This document shows positions 1 to 10,871 of a DNA stretch of 64,000 nt, piece by piece. Under the pieces are notes generated by a model. That model was not told where the DNA came from. It was given only the letters and a program-made list of their open reading frames with translations, and searched no databases. Within the stretch, counting starts at the first letter, position 1; the number at the start of each line of letters is the position of its first letter. This DNA comes from Tardiphaga sp. P9-11 (GTDB taxonomy: Bacteria > Pseudomonadota > Alphaproteobacteria > Rhizobiales > Xanthobacteraceae). The position numbers and the translations under genes are program-made. The stretch covers positions 171,956 to 235,955 of the forward strand of contig NZ_NPKQ01000009.1 in NCBI RefSeq assembly GCF_008329525.1. The letters run 5' to 3'.

Positions 1-76
1 TTCGGTCTCATATCGAGGGGCTGGAATACCGGATGTCGTTAACAACACGTTAACGACGGCCGTCGACTTCTCGGGA

Positions 77-2710
77 TTACATGGCCGCAAGCGCACACCG
101 CCGCATTTCATCTTGCGAAGCTTCGGCCCGGCACTCGTCGACCAGCGCCACCCAGCGTTCGGCGTGGCGGGCCACCAGCCAGGCTTCGAGATCGAATGCG
201 GACAGTGCGGGCGAATACAGGAAACCCTGAATGACGTCACAGCCCAGCCCGGCCAAAATCCTGCGCTGCTCTTCGGTCTCGACGCCTTCGGCCACGACCG
301 TCATGTTGAGGCTCTGCCCGACGCACACGATGGCGGTGGCGATCGCCAGAGCGCAGACCTCGGTCTCGATACCACGCATGAAGCTGCGATCGATCTTCAG
401 CTCGCGCACCGGCAAATGCGCCAGACGGCTCAAGCTCGAATAACCCGTGCCAAAATCATCCATCGACAATCCGACGCCGGCTGCGCGGATCTGCTTCATG
501 ATCTCGATCGCGGTCGTGTGTTCGCTCATCACCGCGCCCTCGGTGACTTCGAGCATCAGCCTGTTCGGCGCCAGCCCGTTTTCCGCTATTATGTCGGAAA
601 CCAGCGCCGGCAATCCCGGATTCAGAAAATTGATCGGCGACAGATTGACCGAGACGCAAGGCACATCGAGCCCTGTCTTTTGCCACGCCGCAATCTGCCT
701 GCACGCCTCGCGCAGCGACCAGACACCGATCTGCTCGATCAGGCCACATTCCTCCGCGAGTGGAATGAACCTCGCCGGTGACACATCGCCCAATACGGGA
801 TCATGCCAGCGCGCCAGCGCCTCGACGCCGTACAGATCACCGTTGCCTGCGCGTATCTGCGGCTGGTAGTGCAACCGTAGACCGCCTTGTGCAAGCGCGT
901 GGCGCAAAGCGGTGCTGAGACGGAGGCGCTCCTCATTCACGCGGTCCATGTCGTTGCTGAAAAACCGATGCGTGGAGCGACCGGCTTGCTTGGCCTTGTA
1001 CATTGCCGCATCGGCATATTTCAGCAGCCTATCGAGATCGCGGGCATTGTCCGGGAACATGCTGATGCCGGCGCTGGCAGAGATCGGCACCTGATGGCCG
1101 CTGAGTTGCAGCGGAACCGACAGTGCCTCAGTGAGACGACTGGCGATGCGGGAGGCATCTGCCGCTATACAGTTCGGCATCAGGATGATGAATTCATCGC
1201 CGCCCTGACGACTCAGGATATCGCCGGGCCGGATGTGCTGATGAAGCCGCTGTGTGACGGCAACCAACAAGTCATCGCCGACAGCGTGCCCCAGCGTATC
1301 GTTGACGTCCTTGAAGTGATCCAGGTCAAGAAATATCAGCGCCATCTGCGCACCTGCGGAACATTCCGCGACGGCGCGCTCCATCAACTGGCGCATATGA
1401 GTCCGGTTCGGCAGACCGGTGAGCGCATCGAAATAAGCAAGCCGCGAGATCTCGTTGCGCGCTTCCTCACGCTCGATGGCGACCGCGGCGAGATGAACAC
1501 AGGCATCGACGATGTGGTGATGCCAACGATTGGGCCTGCGACATTCCCTGAAATAGAATGCGAACGTGCCGATCACGCGCCCGTCCTTGGTCTTGATCGG
1601 CATCGACCAGCAGGCCTTCAGACCAGAAGCCAACGGCGCGCTGTTGTATGGCAGCCATAGGGGATCATTTTCGATATCGGTGACCAGAACAGGCTCGCCG
1701 CGAAAGGCCGCGGTCCCGCAGGACCCGACATCCGGCCCGATGGCAAGGCCGTCCAGCGCCTGCGCATAGCCTGCCGGAAGGCTTGGCCCTCCCAGGGGAT
1801 GCAGTAGTCCCCTGGAATCGACATGCAGTACCGAGCAGACGACATCGGGCGCGATCTGCTCCACCTTCCGACAAAGATTGTCCATCACGTCGAGCAGCGG
1901 CTGCTCATCGGCCAGCGCTTCGAGAATGTGATGCTGCAGCGACTGAACCTGCTTGCCCTCGGTGATATCGGTCATCAATGCGACGAGGTGCTGGAGTTTT
2001 CCATCCGCGCCACGAATCGCATTCAATGCAACCGAGACCCAGATCTCGTTGCCCGCCTTGTCGTAAAGGAGAATTTCGTCGTCAGCAGAATCTTCCGTTC
2101 TGATCTGCTGGTCCAGATACGCGAGCGTCGCCTGGCTGGTATATGCGCCGACGAGGAATTCCTCGGGGACGAGTCCCGTCGCCTCCTCCAGCGAGTAGCC
2201 GAACATGCCGGTGAAGGCGCCGTTGACGTAGCAGATCCGTGCATCGCGACCTGCGATGTAGATCGCGCGTTTTGTCTTGTCGACAACGAGAGACAGCCGG
2301 ATAATTTCTTCCCTGCGCCTCACGTCCTCCGTCACATCGCGGACGAAGCCCATATAGGTGATCTCGCCATTCACCTCGATGCGCGACATCGACAACGCCC
2401 CCCAGATCTCGCTGCCGTCCTTGCGTTCGATCTTCACCTCGCGGCTACGACCGACGATGCGGTTAACGCCGGTCGCGCAGTTCGCGGCGATGTATCCGTC
2501 ATGCTGCGACCCGATGGCCATCGGCACCAGAAAGCTGATATTTCGCCCGAGCACTTCATCGCGCTCATAACCCCACAACCGTTCGGCGGCGGCGTTGAAA
2601 TGGATCACAGCATTCCTGCTGTCGATCATCACGACGGCATCGATGGCCTGCTCCAGTCCGGCGAGAAGCGTTCTAGCGGCATCAATCTGGTCGACATGTA
2701 CCAACGTCAT
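77..2710 (-). CDS. DosP-like PAS-PAS-GAF-GGDEF-EAL cyclic-di-GMP signalling protein
   Basis: A predicted cytoplasmic enzyme of 877 residues that makes and/or breaks cyclic-di-GMP under control of N-terminal sensors. Domain order: PAS1 (about 15-125), PAS2 (140-252), GAF (265-415), GGDEF (430-590, motif GGDEF intact at 503-507) and EAL (605-860, EALARW at 630). PAS1 aligns by eye with the haem PAS of E. coli DosP: the proximal haem histidine (DosP His77) corresponds to His70. DosP Met95 corresponds to Arg88, and the O2-binding Arg97 is kept as Arg90. Unlike DosP the GGDEF site is not degenerate, so both activities are possible. I chose the ATG at 2710 because it gives the same short N-terminus as DosP; an in-frame start 60 bases upstream adds 20 residues. 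It stands alone, with 267 bases before the next gene. Family call is firm; haem binding is inferred. Confidence 0.9.
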   Translation of the reverse strand: MTLVHVDQIDAARTLLAGLEQAIDAVVMIDSRNAVIHFNAAAERLWGYERDEVLGRNISFLVPMAIGSQHDGYIAANCATGVNRIVGRSREVKIERKDGSEIWGALSMSRIEVNGEITYMGFVRDVTEDVRRREEIIRLSLVVDKTKRAIYIAGRDARICYVNGAFTGMFGYSLEEATGLVPEEFLVGAYTSQATLAYLDQQIRTEDSADDEILLYDKAGNEIWVSVALNAIRGADGKLQHLVALMTDITEGKQVQSLQHHILEALADEQPLLDVMDNLCRKVEQIAPDVVCSVLHVDSRGLLHPLGGPSLPAGYAQALDGLAIGPDVGSCGTAAFRGEPVLVTDIENDPLWLPYNSAPLASGLKACWSMPIKTKDGRVIGTFAFYFRECRRPNRWHHHIVDACVHLAAVAIEREEARNEISRLAYFDALTGLPNRTHMRQLMERAVAECSAGAQMALIFLDLDHFKDVNDTLGHAVGDDLLVAVTQRLHQHIRPGDILSRQGGDEFIILMPNCIAADASRIASRLTEALSVPLQLSGHQVPISASAGISMFPDNARDLDRLLKYADAAMYKAKQAGRSTHRFFSNDMDRVNEERLRLSTALRHALAQGGLRLHYQPQIRAGNGDLYGVEALARWHDPVLGDVSPARFIPLAEECGLIEQIGVWSLREACRQIAAWQKTGLDVPCVSVNLSPINFLNPGLPALVSDIIAENGLAPNRLMLEVTEGAVMSEHTTAIEIMKQIRAAGVGLSMDDFGTGYSSLSRLAHLPVRELKIDRSFMRGIETEVCALAIATAIVCVGQSLNMTVVAEGVETEEQRRILAGLGCDVIQGFLYSPALSAFDLEAWLVARHAERWVALVDECRAEASQDEMRRCALAAM

Positions 2711-2977
2711 AACGCAACTCGCAATTACTTTGCTCAAATCGCCGGACCATCTTTGAAATGGCCCGGTCACCGGCTTTCAGCCGAGGCGGTGCAATCGTAT
2801 GTGCGAGACGTCGCCAAACTGTTTGCGATACGCCGAAAGTTCCAATGCGCAAAAACGTAATTAAGGTTCTAATAAAACGGCACAGCCTGAGAAGGACACG
2901 CAAACCGCCGCGCAACCTTCGATAGATCGCGCATTGATGCGGCGGTATCCTGACGCCGAAAGAATGCGCGGCAGGGC

Positions 2978-3775
2978 TTAGTGGGCTTCAGCCGCGAGTA
3001 CGGCCTCGACACGGATTTCTTCCGTGAGCCGTGCCTTGAGGTCGGAGAAAGCCGGGCTGGTCTTGATGGTGTAATGCCGCGGATGCGGCAGATCGACCGG
3101 AATATCGGCCTTGATGCGACCGGGACGCGCCGACATCACCACCACGCGCGAGGCGAGAAAGATTGCTTCCTCGATATCATGGGTAACAAAGATCACCGTC
3201 TTACGCTCGCGCTCCCAGATGCCGAGCAACAATTCCTGCATCAGGGCGCGGGTCTGATTATCGAGCGCGCCGAACGGCTCGTCGAGCAACAGGATCTTCG
3301 GATCGTTGGCGAGCGCGCGCGCGATCGCCGTGCGCTGTTGCATGCCGCCGGAGAGCTGCTTCGGAAAATGATTGGCGAAGCTGGTGAGGCCGACTTTCTC
3401 CAGCCACTGTCGCGCAATGTCGTTGCGCTCGCGCTGCGAGATGCCCCGCTCGCGCAGGCCAAAGGAAATGTTTTCGGAGACCGTCAGCCAGGGAAACAGC
3501 GTGTAGGACTGGAACACCATGCCGCGATCCGCGCCGGGGCCGGTGATCGCCTTGCCGTCGAGCATAATGCGGCCGGTGGTTGGCCTGTCCAGACCGGCGA
3601 TCATGCGCAGCAATGTGGACTTGCCGCAGCCGGATGGGCCGAGGATCGTGACGAAGTCGTTGTCCGCAACCGAGAGATTGGTCGGCTCCAGCGCACGCGT
3701 CGGCGTGCCGCCGCGAACCGCAGGGAAGATCCGCGAGACGTTGTCGATGACGAGCTTGCTCAAATGATGCTCCAC
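2978..3775 (-). CDS. ABC transporter ATPase, nitrate/sulfonate/taurine (NitT/TauT) type
   Basis: ATP-hydrolysing subunit (265 residues) of an importer with the two genes upstream. It shows Walker [10 protein letters not shown], the signature LSGGMQQR, Walker [13 protein letters not shown] and the H-loop in VTHDIEEA, the arrangement of SsuB/TauB/NrtD-type ATPases. No ATG lies near the conserved N-terminus (residues [15 protein letters not shown]); I chose a GTG at 3775, which overlaps the end of the permease gene by 16 bases. A TTG at 3763 is an alternative. The overlap implies translational coupling with the permease. The whole transporter lies on the same strand directly downstream of hutF-hutC, which suggests that the substrate is linked to histidine or urocanate breakdown; that is inference, since this ABC family also carries taurine, nitrate and thiamine precursors. 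Confidence 0.9.
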   Translation of the reverse strand: MEHHLSKLVIDNVSRIFPAVRGGTPTRALEPTNLSVADNDFVTILGPSGCGKSTLLRMIAGLDRPTTGRIMLDGKAITGPGADRGMVFQSYTLFPWLTVSENISFGLRERGISQRERNDIARQWLEKVGLTSFANHFPKQLSGGMQQRTAIARALANDPKILLLDEPFGALDNQTRALMQELLLGIWERERKTVIFVTHDIEEAIFLASRVVVMSARPGRIKADIPVDLPHPRHYTIKTSPAFSDLKARLTEEIRVEAVLAAEAH

Positions 3776-4533
3776 GGAAACAAGCGTCGGTTCGCAGCCT
3801 TGAACGCATAGTCCGAAATCAAACCGATGATACCGATGACGATGATGCCGAAGATGATCTGGCCGGTGGCCAGCAGCGCCTGGCTGTCGATGATCATGTG
3901 ACCGATGCCCGAGGACGAGCCGATCAGTTCGGCGACGATGACATAGGTCCAGGCCCAACCGAGCACGAGGCGGAGGATTTCCGCGATCTCCGGCGCCGAG
4001 GATGGAATGAGCACGCGCTTCAGCACGCCGGCGTCTCGCGCGCCGAGCGTGAGGGACGCCTCGACGAGATCGCGGCGCACGCTGCCGACGGACACAGCAA
4101 CCATCAGGATGAGCTGGAACACCGAACCGATGAAGATCACCAGCAGCTTCTGCAATTCGCCGATGCCGGCCCACAGGATCAGTAACGGAATGAAGGCGGA
4201 GGCCGGCAGATAGCGCGCAAAGGATACGAAGGGCTCGAGAAACGCTTCGATCGGCTTATAGGCGCCCATCAGGATGCCGATCGGCACCGCGAGCAACGCG
4301 GCCAGCACGAAGCCGCCGAGCACGCGCCAGATGGTCATGCCGATGTCGTGCAGGAAGCCCTGCTTCACCAGCAGAAACCAGCCGTCCTGCAGCATGATCC
4401 ACGGATTCGCGAGAAAGGTCTTGGAGACGAAGCCACCAAAGGTCGCATAGGACCACGCGGCAACAAACAGCACGAAGAAGGATATGCCGAGCACGACGCG
4501 CGCGGTGGATGAAATGGGGGCGAGTGGCTTCAT
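3760..4533 (-). CDS. ABC transporter permease, NitT/TauT type
   Basis: Inner-membrane permease of 257 residues with about six hydrophobic segments (roughly 10-30, 65-90, 100-120, 125-150, 185-205 and 222-245). The EAA loop, which docks the ATPase, reads EASLTLGARDAGVLKRVLIP (about 158-177). Length and layout match SsuC/TauC/NrtB permeases. It overlaps the ATPase gene at its 3' end and follows the binding-protein gene after a 130-base spacer that contains a palindromic repeat, so the three genes make one transporter though the repeat may modulate the permease and ATPase part of the message. The substrate cannot be read from the permease. Confidence 0.92.
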   Translation of the reverse strand: MKPLAPISSTARVVLGISFFVLFVAAWSYATFGGFVSKTFLANPWIMLQDGWFLLVKQGFLHDIGMTIWRVLGGFVLAALLAVPIGILMGAYKPIEAFLEPFVSFARYLPASAFIPLLILWAGIGELQKLLVIFIGSVFQLILMVAVSVGSVRRDLVEASLTLGARDAGVLKRVLIPSSAPEIAEILRLVLGWAWTYVIVAELIGSSSGIGHMIIDSQALLATGQIIFGIIVIGIIGLISDYAFKAANRRLFPWSII

Positions 4534-4556
4534 GCTGCGTATTCGATGCTCATGAT

Positions 4557-4647
4557 CGTCATTGCGAGGAGCTCTTGCGACGAAGCAATCCAGTCTTCCT
4601 TAAGTAAGAGCTGGATTGCCGCGTCGCTTCGCTCCTCGCAATGACGG
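4557..4647. repeat. Palindromic intergenic repeat between transporter genes
   Basis: The outer arms read cgtcattgcgaggagc at the left and gctcctcgcaatgacg at the right, a perfect 16-base inverted repeat. Inside it sits a second pair built from gcaatccag and ctggattgc. The element fills most of the gap between the binding-protein and permease genes and could fold into a long hairpin in the transcript. From general knowledge, elements starting GTCATTGCGAGGAGC are dispersed in Bradyrhizobium and Rhodopseudomonas chromosomes; copy number here cannot be tested. Confidence 0.8.
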
Positions 4648-4663
4648 AAGCGATGGCAGAGAT

Positions 4664-5608
4664 TTACTGAATGAAGCGCGGATCGGCGAGCTTCGACAGA
4701 TCCGGAATTTCCTTGATCACGCCGATTTCGAGCAGCAGCTCGGCAGCTTCCTTCGAGAACGCCTGGTGCTCGCCAGCGAAGAACTTCTTGTTCGCTTCCT
4801 GATCCTGCCAGCGCAGATACTGCGCGGAGGCGCCGAACTTCTCGCCGGTCTGCTTCACATCGGCGCCCATGATCTCATAGGACTTGGCCTGCTCGGCCTT
4901 GATCATCGCGACGGCTTCGAAATAGCTCTTGGCCAGTGCCTTCACAGCACCTTCATTATCGGCGATGAATTTCGGTGTGCAGCCGAAGGTGTCCATGATC
5001 ATCGGATAGTCGAGCGTGGTGGCGATGATCTTGCCGGCTTCCGGCTTCTCGCGCACCGCCGACAGATAGGGCTCATAGGTCATCGCCGCATCGTTCTGAC
5101 CGGCGATGAAAGCCTGTGCTGCCGGACCCGGCTCCATGTTGACGACGGAAACGTCCTTCACCGAGAGACCGCTCTTCTTCAGGAACCAGGCGAGCGTGAA
5201 ATAGGGCGCGGTGCCCGGCGCAGAGGCGGCAACGGTCTTGCCCTTCAGATCCTTGATCGATGCGGTGCCGGCGCGCACGGCCATGCCGTCGGCGCCATAG
5301 GACTTGTCGAGCTGAAACAGCTGCGTGGTGGCGACGCCGTTGGCATTCCACACCACCCAGGTCTCGACCGTCGTGGCAGCGCATTGCACGTCGCCCGAGG
5401 CGATGGCGAGATGGCGGCTGGCCTGCGGTACCTTCTTGATGGTGACGTCGAGACCATTCTTGGCGAAGATGCCGGCTTCCTTCGCCAGCGTCAGCGGTGC
5501 AAAACCGGTCCAGCCTGAAATGGCGATGGTGACCTTGGTCTGCGCCGCAGCCGGGGTCGCAACGAGAGCCGCGAACATGGCGGCGACGGAAACTCCAATC
5601 AACTTCAT
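4664..5608 (-). CDS. ABC transporter substrate-binding protein, NMT1/SsuA-like
   Basis: Periplasmic solute receptor of 314 residues. The first 22 residues are a signal peptide ending ATPAAA before QTKV. The mature part shows the NMT1/THI5-SsuA-TauA fold, with WTGFAPLTLAKEAGIF near the start, the hinge segment LKGKTVAASAPGTAPYF and the second-lobe segment GQNDAAMTYEPYLSAV. The start ATG has a GGAGAG ribosome site. It begins 105 bases after hutC on the same strand and leads the permease and ATPase genes. Hut transporters described in other bacteria are mostly of other families (HutXWV, HutT), so this receptor is a candidate for a different uptake route, possibly urocanate, histidine or a related imidazole. 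The substrate is not visible in the sequence. Confidence 0.9.
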   Translation of the reverse strand: MKLIGVSVAAMFAALVATPAAAQTKVTIAISGWTGFAPLTLAKEAGIFAKNGLDVTIKKVPQASRHLAIASGDVQCAATTVETWVVWNANGVATTQLFQLDKSYGADGMAVRAGTASIKDLKGKTVAASAPGTAPYFTLAWFLKKSGLSVKDVSVVNMEPGPAAQAFIAGQNDAAMTYEPYLSAVREKPEAGKIIATTLDYPMIMDTFGCTPKFIADNEGAVKALAKSYFEAVAMIKAEQAKSYEIMGADVKQTGEKFGASAQYLRWQDQEANKKFFAGEHQAFSKEAAELLLEIGVIKEIPDLSKLADPRFIQ

Positions 5609-5713
5609 AACGCACTCTCCTCAGCCAGATTTAGAATGATACTGCATGGCAACATGGCGGATTGCCAGAGTCAATTTGCGCGGCTATGCCGCGGCAGATG
5701 ATTCATGTCGTCC

Positions 5714-6478
5714 TCACGATCGCAGCCCCGTCGGCGTGAAGCGTGCGGTGAGCTGATACAAATCGTTCGGATAAGTGACGCGCACCGATGTGATGATCTT
5801 GTTCTTGCGCCAAGTGCGGCGCTCGACCACGAGGCAGGCGGCCGGCTTCTTCAGCGTCAACGCTTTCAGCGCGATATCGTCTGCCAGAGACGCGGTGATC
5901 CGATGCTCCGCCTCATTCCACGGTACGTGACCGAGCAGCCAGGTACCGGGCGGCACGCGCGTGAAGTCAACCTCGGATGCAGGCGGCACCACGTCGAGAT
6001 TGATCAGGCGCTCTTCCAGCGCGAAAGGCCTGCCCTTGGCGATGTGTCGGCAGCTCAACACCAATACGTCGCAGCTCTTGTCGATGCCGAGACGTTCGAG
6101 ATCGTCCTTGGTCGCCTTGCGCCGTTTGCGCGTGAGCAACTCATAAGCATAGGCCTCGCCGCGCTTGGCGATCTCGGCCTGGATATCCGGAATATGCAGC
6201 ACCGCAGACTGCACCAGCGGCTTGGCAACAAAACTGCCGACGCGGCGCTTGCGCTCGATGACGCCGGCGGCAGCGAGACCTGACAGCACCTTGTTCACTG
6301 TCATCCGTGAACAGTTATAGCTCTCGACCAGTTCATGCTCGAACGGAATGCGATAGCCGGGCGGCCAGCGGCCGGAGAGGATATTCTCTTCGAGATCGGC
6401 ACGGATGCGCTGATACAGCGCCTGCGGCGCGGTGTGCGCTTTTCCGTTTGCCGATTTTGATACGCGCGCTGTCGCCAT
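5714..6478 (-). CDS. hutC: Histidine utilisation repressor HutC (GntR/UTRA family)
   Basis: Transcription factor of 254 residues. The N-terminal GntR winged helix (about 18-90) contains the recognition-helix segment ELVESYNCSRMTVNKVLSGLA; the C-terminal UTRA domain (about 100-245) is the ligand-binding part. In characterised HutC proteins urocanate is the inducer that releases the repressor. The start codon overlaps the hutF stop in a TGATG junction, so hutF and hutC are translationally coupled. The family, the neighbours hutF/I/U/D and the HutC-like palindrome at 7911-7924 support the assignment. The repressor is likely autoregulated as part of the hutF transcript. Confidence 0.93.
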   Translation of the reverse strand: MATARVSKSANGKAHTAPQALYQRIRADLEENILSGRWPPGYRIPFEHELVESYNCSRMTVNKVLSGLAAAGVIERKRRVGSFVAKPLVQSAVLHIPDIQAEIAKRGEAYAYELLTRKRRKATKDDLERLGIDKSCDVLVLSCRHIAKGRPFALEERLINLDVVPPASEVDFTRVPPGTWLLGHVPWNEAEHRITASLADDIALKALTLKKPAACLVVERRTWRKNKIITSVRVTYPNDLYQLTARFTPTGLRS

Positions 6479-7875
6479 CAGAGTGCCGCCAGCCGCTGCA
6501 CGACACGCCGATAGCGTTCAGTGATGGATGCGCGCTTGATGTGGCGACCGCCGTTGACAACCTGCTTGCCGCCAACGAAGACGTCGGAAATCGCCGACTT
6601 GCCGGCAACAAAGGTCGCGGCATCGAGCCATCGGTCACCGGTGACGGCACAGAGATCGGGATGCGCGGTGTCCAGCACGACGATATCGGCACGTTTGCCA
6701 ACCGCAAGTGCGCCGATGGCACGGCCTGAGGCCTGCGCACCGCCAACCAACGCATGCTCATAAAGTGCACGGCCGGTGGACTCGCCCTCATGGCGCGCCA
6801 CGGCATTGCGGACGCGATAGACGAGACGCTGGCTGTATTCGAGCTGCTTGAGTTCGCCGGGCGCCGTGATCTCGATGTTGGAATCGCTGCCGACGCCGAA
6901 CACGCCGCCTGCATCGATGAAGCGCGGACCTTCGAAGATACCGTCGCCGAGACTTGCTTCGGTGAGCGGGCACAGGCCGATGACGGCCCCTGCTTTCGCG
7001 ACACCGGCGGTTTCTTCGGGTGTCATATGGGTCGCGTGAATCAGCACCCAGCGCCTGTCGACCGGCATGTGATCCAGCAGCCACGCCACCGGGCGCTGAC
7101 CGGACCAGGCGATACAGTCGTCGACTTCCTTGGTCTGTTCGGCCACGTGGATATGTACGGGACCGTCAGGCACAGCCTTGAGGACTTCATTTAGTGTGTC
7201 TGGCGTGATCGCGCGCAACGAATGCGGCGCGATGCCGATGGCAGCGTCATCGAGGCACTGAATAGCAGCGCGCGACTTCTCCAGCAGCGCCAGAAAGCGC
7301 GTGGGATCATTGACGAAACGGCGCTGACCATGAATAGCCGTGGCGCCACCGAAGCCGCTGAAATTATAGAAGGACGACAGCAGCGTCAGACCGATGCCGG
7401 TCTCGCCGGCCGCTGCCGCGATGCGCGTACCCATCTCCGCGAGATCGCCATAGGGAGCGCCGTTCTCATCGTGGTGCAGATAGTGAAACTCGGCCACCGA
7501 GGTGAAGCCACCTTCCAGCATCTCGGCATAGGCGAAAGCCGCGATGGCCTCGACGTCGTCCGGCGTCAGCGTATCGATGAAGCGATACATCAATTGCCTC
7601 CAGGTCCAGAAACTGTCCTGCGTGGCACCGCGGATTTCGGTGAGGCCGGCCATGCCGCGCTGAAACGCATGGCTGTGCAAATTGGGCAATCCCGGCAGCG
7701 CCACGCCGCTGATGATTTCAGCGTCAGCGCTGCTCGAATTCGCGGCAACGGCCGTGATGGTGCCATTCTCGATCGTGAAAATCACGTCGCGCGCCCAGCC
7801 TGACGGCAGCAGCGCATGTGCGAAGAACAGCCTTTTTGCAGCACGTTGCGTGCCCATAGCGATTGCCTGTTGCAT
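6478..7875 (-). CDS. hutF: Formimidoylglutamate deiminase HutF
   Basis: Amidohydrolase-superfamily enzyme of 465 residues that turns N-formimino-L-glutamate into N-formyl-L-glutamate and ammonia, the alternative lower branch of histidine breakdown. Metal and catalytic motifs are present: LPNLHSHAFQRG (the HxH of strand 1), HIHVAEQTKEVDDC, LIHATHMTPEE and GSDSNIEITA. HutF normally works with an N-formylglutamate amidohydrolase (HutG), which is not in this window. The first ATG is at 7875; a second in-frame ATG at 7857, with a weak AGG upstream, is an alternative. Divergent from hutI, with the operator-like palindrome 36 bases upstream, and coupled to hutC. Confidence 0.95.
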   Translation of the reverse strand: MQQAIAMGTQRAAKRLFFAHALLPSGWARDVIFTIENGTITAVAANSSSADAEIISGVALPGLPNLHSHAFQRGMAGLTEIRGATQDSFWTWRQLMYRFIDTLTPDDVEAIAAFAYAEMLEGGFTSVAEFHYLHHDENGAPYGDLAEMGTRIAAAAGETGIGLTLLSSFYNFSGFGGATAIHGQRRFVNDPTRFLALLEKSRAAIQCLDDAAIGIAPHSLRAITPDTLNEVLKAVPDGPVHIHVAEQTKEVDDCIAWSGQRPVAWLLDHMPVDRRWVLIHATHMTPEETAGVAKAGAVIGLCPLTEASLGDGIFEGPRFIDAGGVFGVGSDSNIEITAPGELKQLEYSQRLVYRVRNAVARHEGESTGRALYEHALVGGAQASGRAIGALAVGKRADIVVLDTAHPDLCAVTGDRWLDAATFVAGKSAISDVFVGGKQVVNGGRHIKRASITERYRRVVQRLAAL

Positions 7876-7910
7876 TCAAAAGACGCTCGACAATAAGCGA
7901 GGCCGCTGAT

Positions 7911-7924
7911 TATGTATAGACATA
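7911..7924. promoter_or_regulatory. HutC-like operator between hutF and hutI
   Basis: The sequence TATGTATAGACATA is a near-perfect palindrome (five-base arms TATGT and ACATA) in the 77-base gap between the divergent hutF and hutI starts. Its core TGTATAGACA resembles the operator core known for HutC in Pseudomonas and Klebsiella. One site placed here could repress both hutFC and hutIUD. I inferred the regulator from position and from hutC next door. Confidence 0.75.
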
Positions 7925-7952
7925 CGACGTCCCGAATTTACGGCAGTCCGTC

Positions 7953-9176
7953 ATGACCTTCGATACCATCTGGACCAATGCACGCCTTGCGACCATGGCG
8001 CCCGGCACGCCCGGCCTCGGGATCGTGGAGGGCGGGTGCATCGCAGCAAAGGATAGCCGGATCGCTTTCGTCGGACCGGTTTCGGAGCTGCCGGGTGCCA
8101 ACGCCAAGACCCGCATCGATTGCGATGGGCGCTGGATCACGCCGGGGCTGGTCGATTGCCACACCCATCTGATCTATGGCGGCAATCGCGCCACGGAATT
8201 CGCGATGCGGCTCGAAGGCGCGAGCTATGAGGAAATTTCGCGCGCCGGCGGCGGCATCGCTTCGAGCATGAAGGCGACGCGCGCAGCGAGCGAGGTGCAG
8301 CTCGTCGCCAGCGGATTGAAGCGGCTCGACCACCTGCTCGCCGAAGGCGTGACGACCATTGAGATCAAGTCGGGCTATGGGCTCGACAAGGAGACCGAGA
8401 TCCGCTGCCTCAAGGCCGCGAGGCAGCTCGCGAGCGAGCGCGACGTCTCCGTCGTGACATCATTTCTCGGCGCGCATGCGATGCCGCCGGAAGCCAATGG
8501 CGACAAGGACGCCTATATCGACAGGGTCATCGCCGAGATGCTGCCGGCGATTGCCGAACTGAAACTCGCCGACGCCGTCGACGCGTTCTGCGAGGGCATC
8601 GCATTTTCGCCGGAGCAAACGGCGCGGGTGTTCGACGCCGCCAAGAAACTCGGCCTGCCGGTCAAGCTGCATGCCGACCAGCTCTCCAACCTGCATGGCG
8701 CGAAGCTCGCCGCCGAACATGGCGCGCTCTCCGCCGATCACCTCGAACATACCGACGAAGACGGCGTGATCGCGCTGACCAAGGCCGGCACCGTCGCCGT
8801 CGTGCTGCCCGGCGCCTACTACACCCTGCGCGAGACACAGGCGCCGCCGATCGCGCTGTTCCGCAAACATGGGACGCATCTGGCGCTGGCGACTGACAGC
8901 AATCCGGGCACCTCGCCGCTGACGTCGATCTTGCTCACCATGAATATGGGCGCGACGTTGTTTCGCATGACGGTCGACGAGTGTCTGCTCGGCGTGACGC
9001 GTGAGAGTGCGCGGGCGCTCGGCAAGCTTAGGGAGATCGGCACACTGGAAACGGGCAAGGTCTGCGACCTTGCGATCTGGGACATCGAACACCCCGCCGA
9101 GCTGGTCTACCGCGTCGGCTTCAATCCGCTTCACGCCCGCGTCTGGCACGGCCGGACCTCCGCGACATCCAAATAA
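7953..9176 (+). CDS. hutI: Imidazolonepropionase HutI
   Basis: Zinc/iron amidohydrolase of 407 residues, the usual family length, which opens the ring of 4-imidazolone-5-propionate to give N-formimino-L-glutamate. Seen: [18 protein letters not shown] (metal HxH), the conserved block [24 protein letters not shown] (metal histidine), [12 protein letters not shown] and [11 protein letters not shown] (metal aspartate). The ribosome site is weak. First gene of the plus-strand hutI-hutU-hutD unit, starting 28 bases after the operator-like palindrome. hutU follows after 11 bases. Confidence 0.96.
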   Translation: MTFDTIWTNARLATMAPGTPGLGIVEGGCIAAKDSRIAFVGPVSELPGANAKTRIDCDGRWITPGLVDCHTHLIYGGNRATEFAMRLEGASYEEISRAGGGIASSMKATRAASEVQLVASGLKRLDHLLAEGVTTIEIKSGYGLDKETEIRCLKAARQLASERDVSVVTSFLGAHAMPPEANGDKDAYIDRVIAEMLPAIAELKLADAVDAFCEGIAFSPEQTARVFDAAKKLGLPVKLHADQLSNLHGAKLAAEHGALSADHLEHTDEDGVIALTKAGTVAVVLPGAYYTLRETQAPPIALFRKHGTHLALATDSNPGTSPLTSILLTMNMGATLFRMTVDECLLGVTRESARALGKLREIGTLETGKVCDLAIWDIEHPAELVYRVGFNPLHARVWHGRTSATSK

Positions 9177-9187
9177 GGATCGACATC

Positions 9188-10861
<1,674 letters not shown>

Positions 10862-10871
10862 GCGCGGCGCC

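Noticed and set aside
8460..9149. Minus-strand open frame of 229 codons within hutI
   Set aside because: Same reason: shadow of a full-length conserved enzyme gene.
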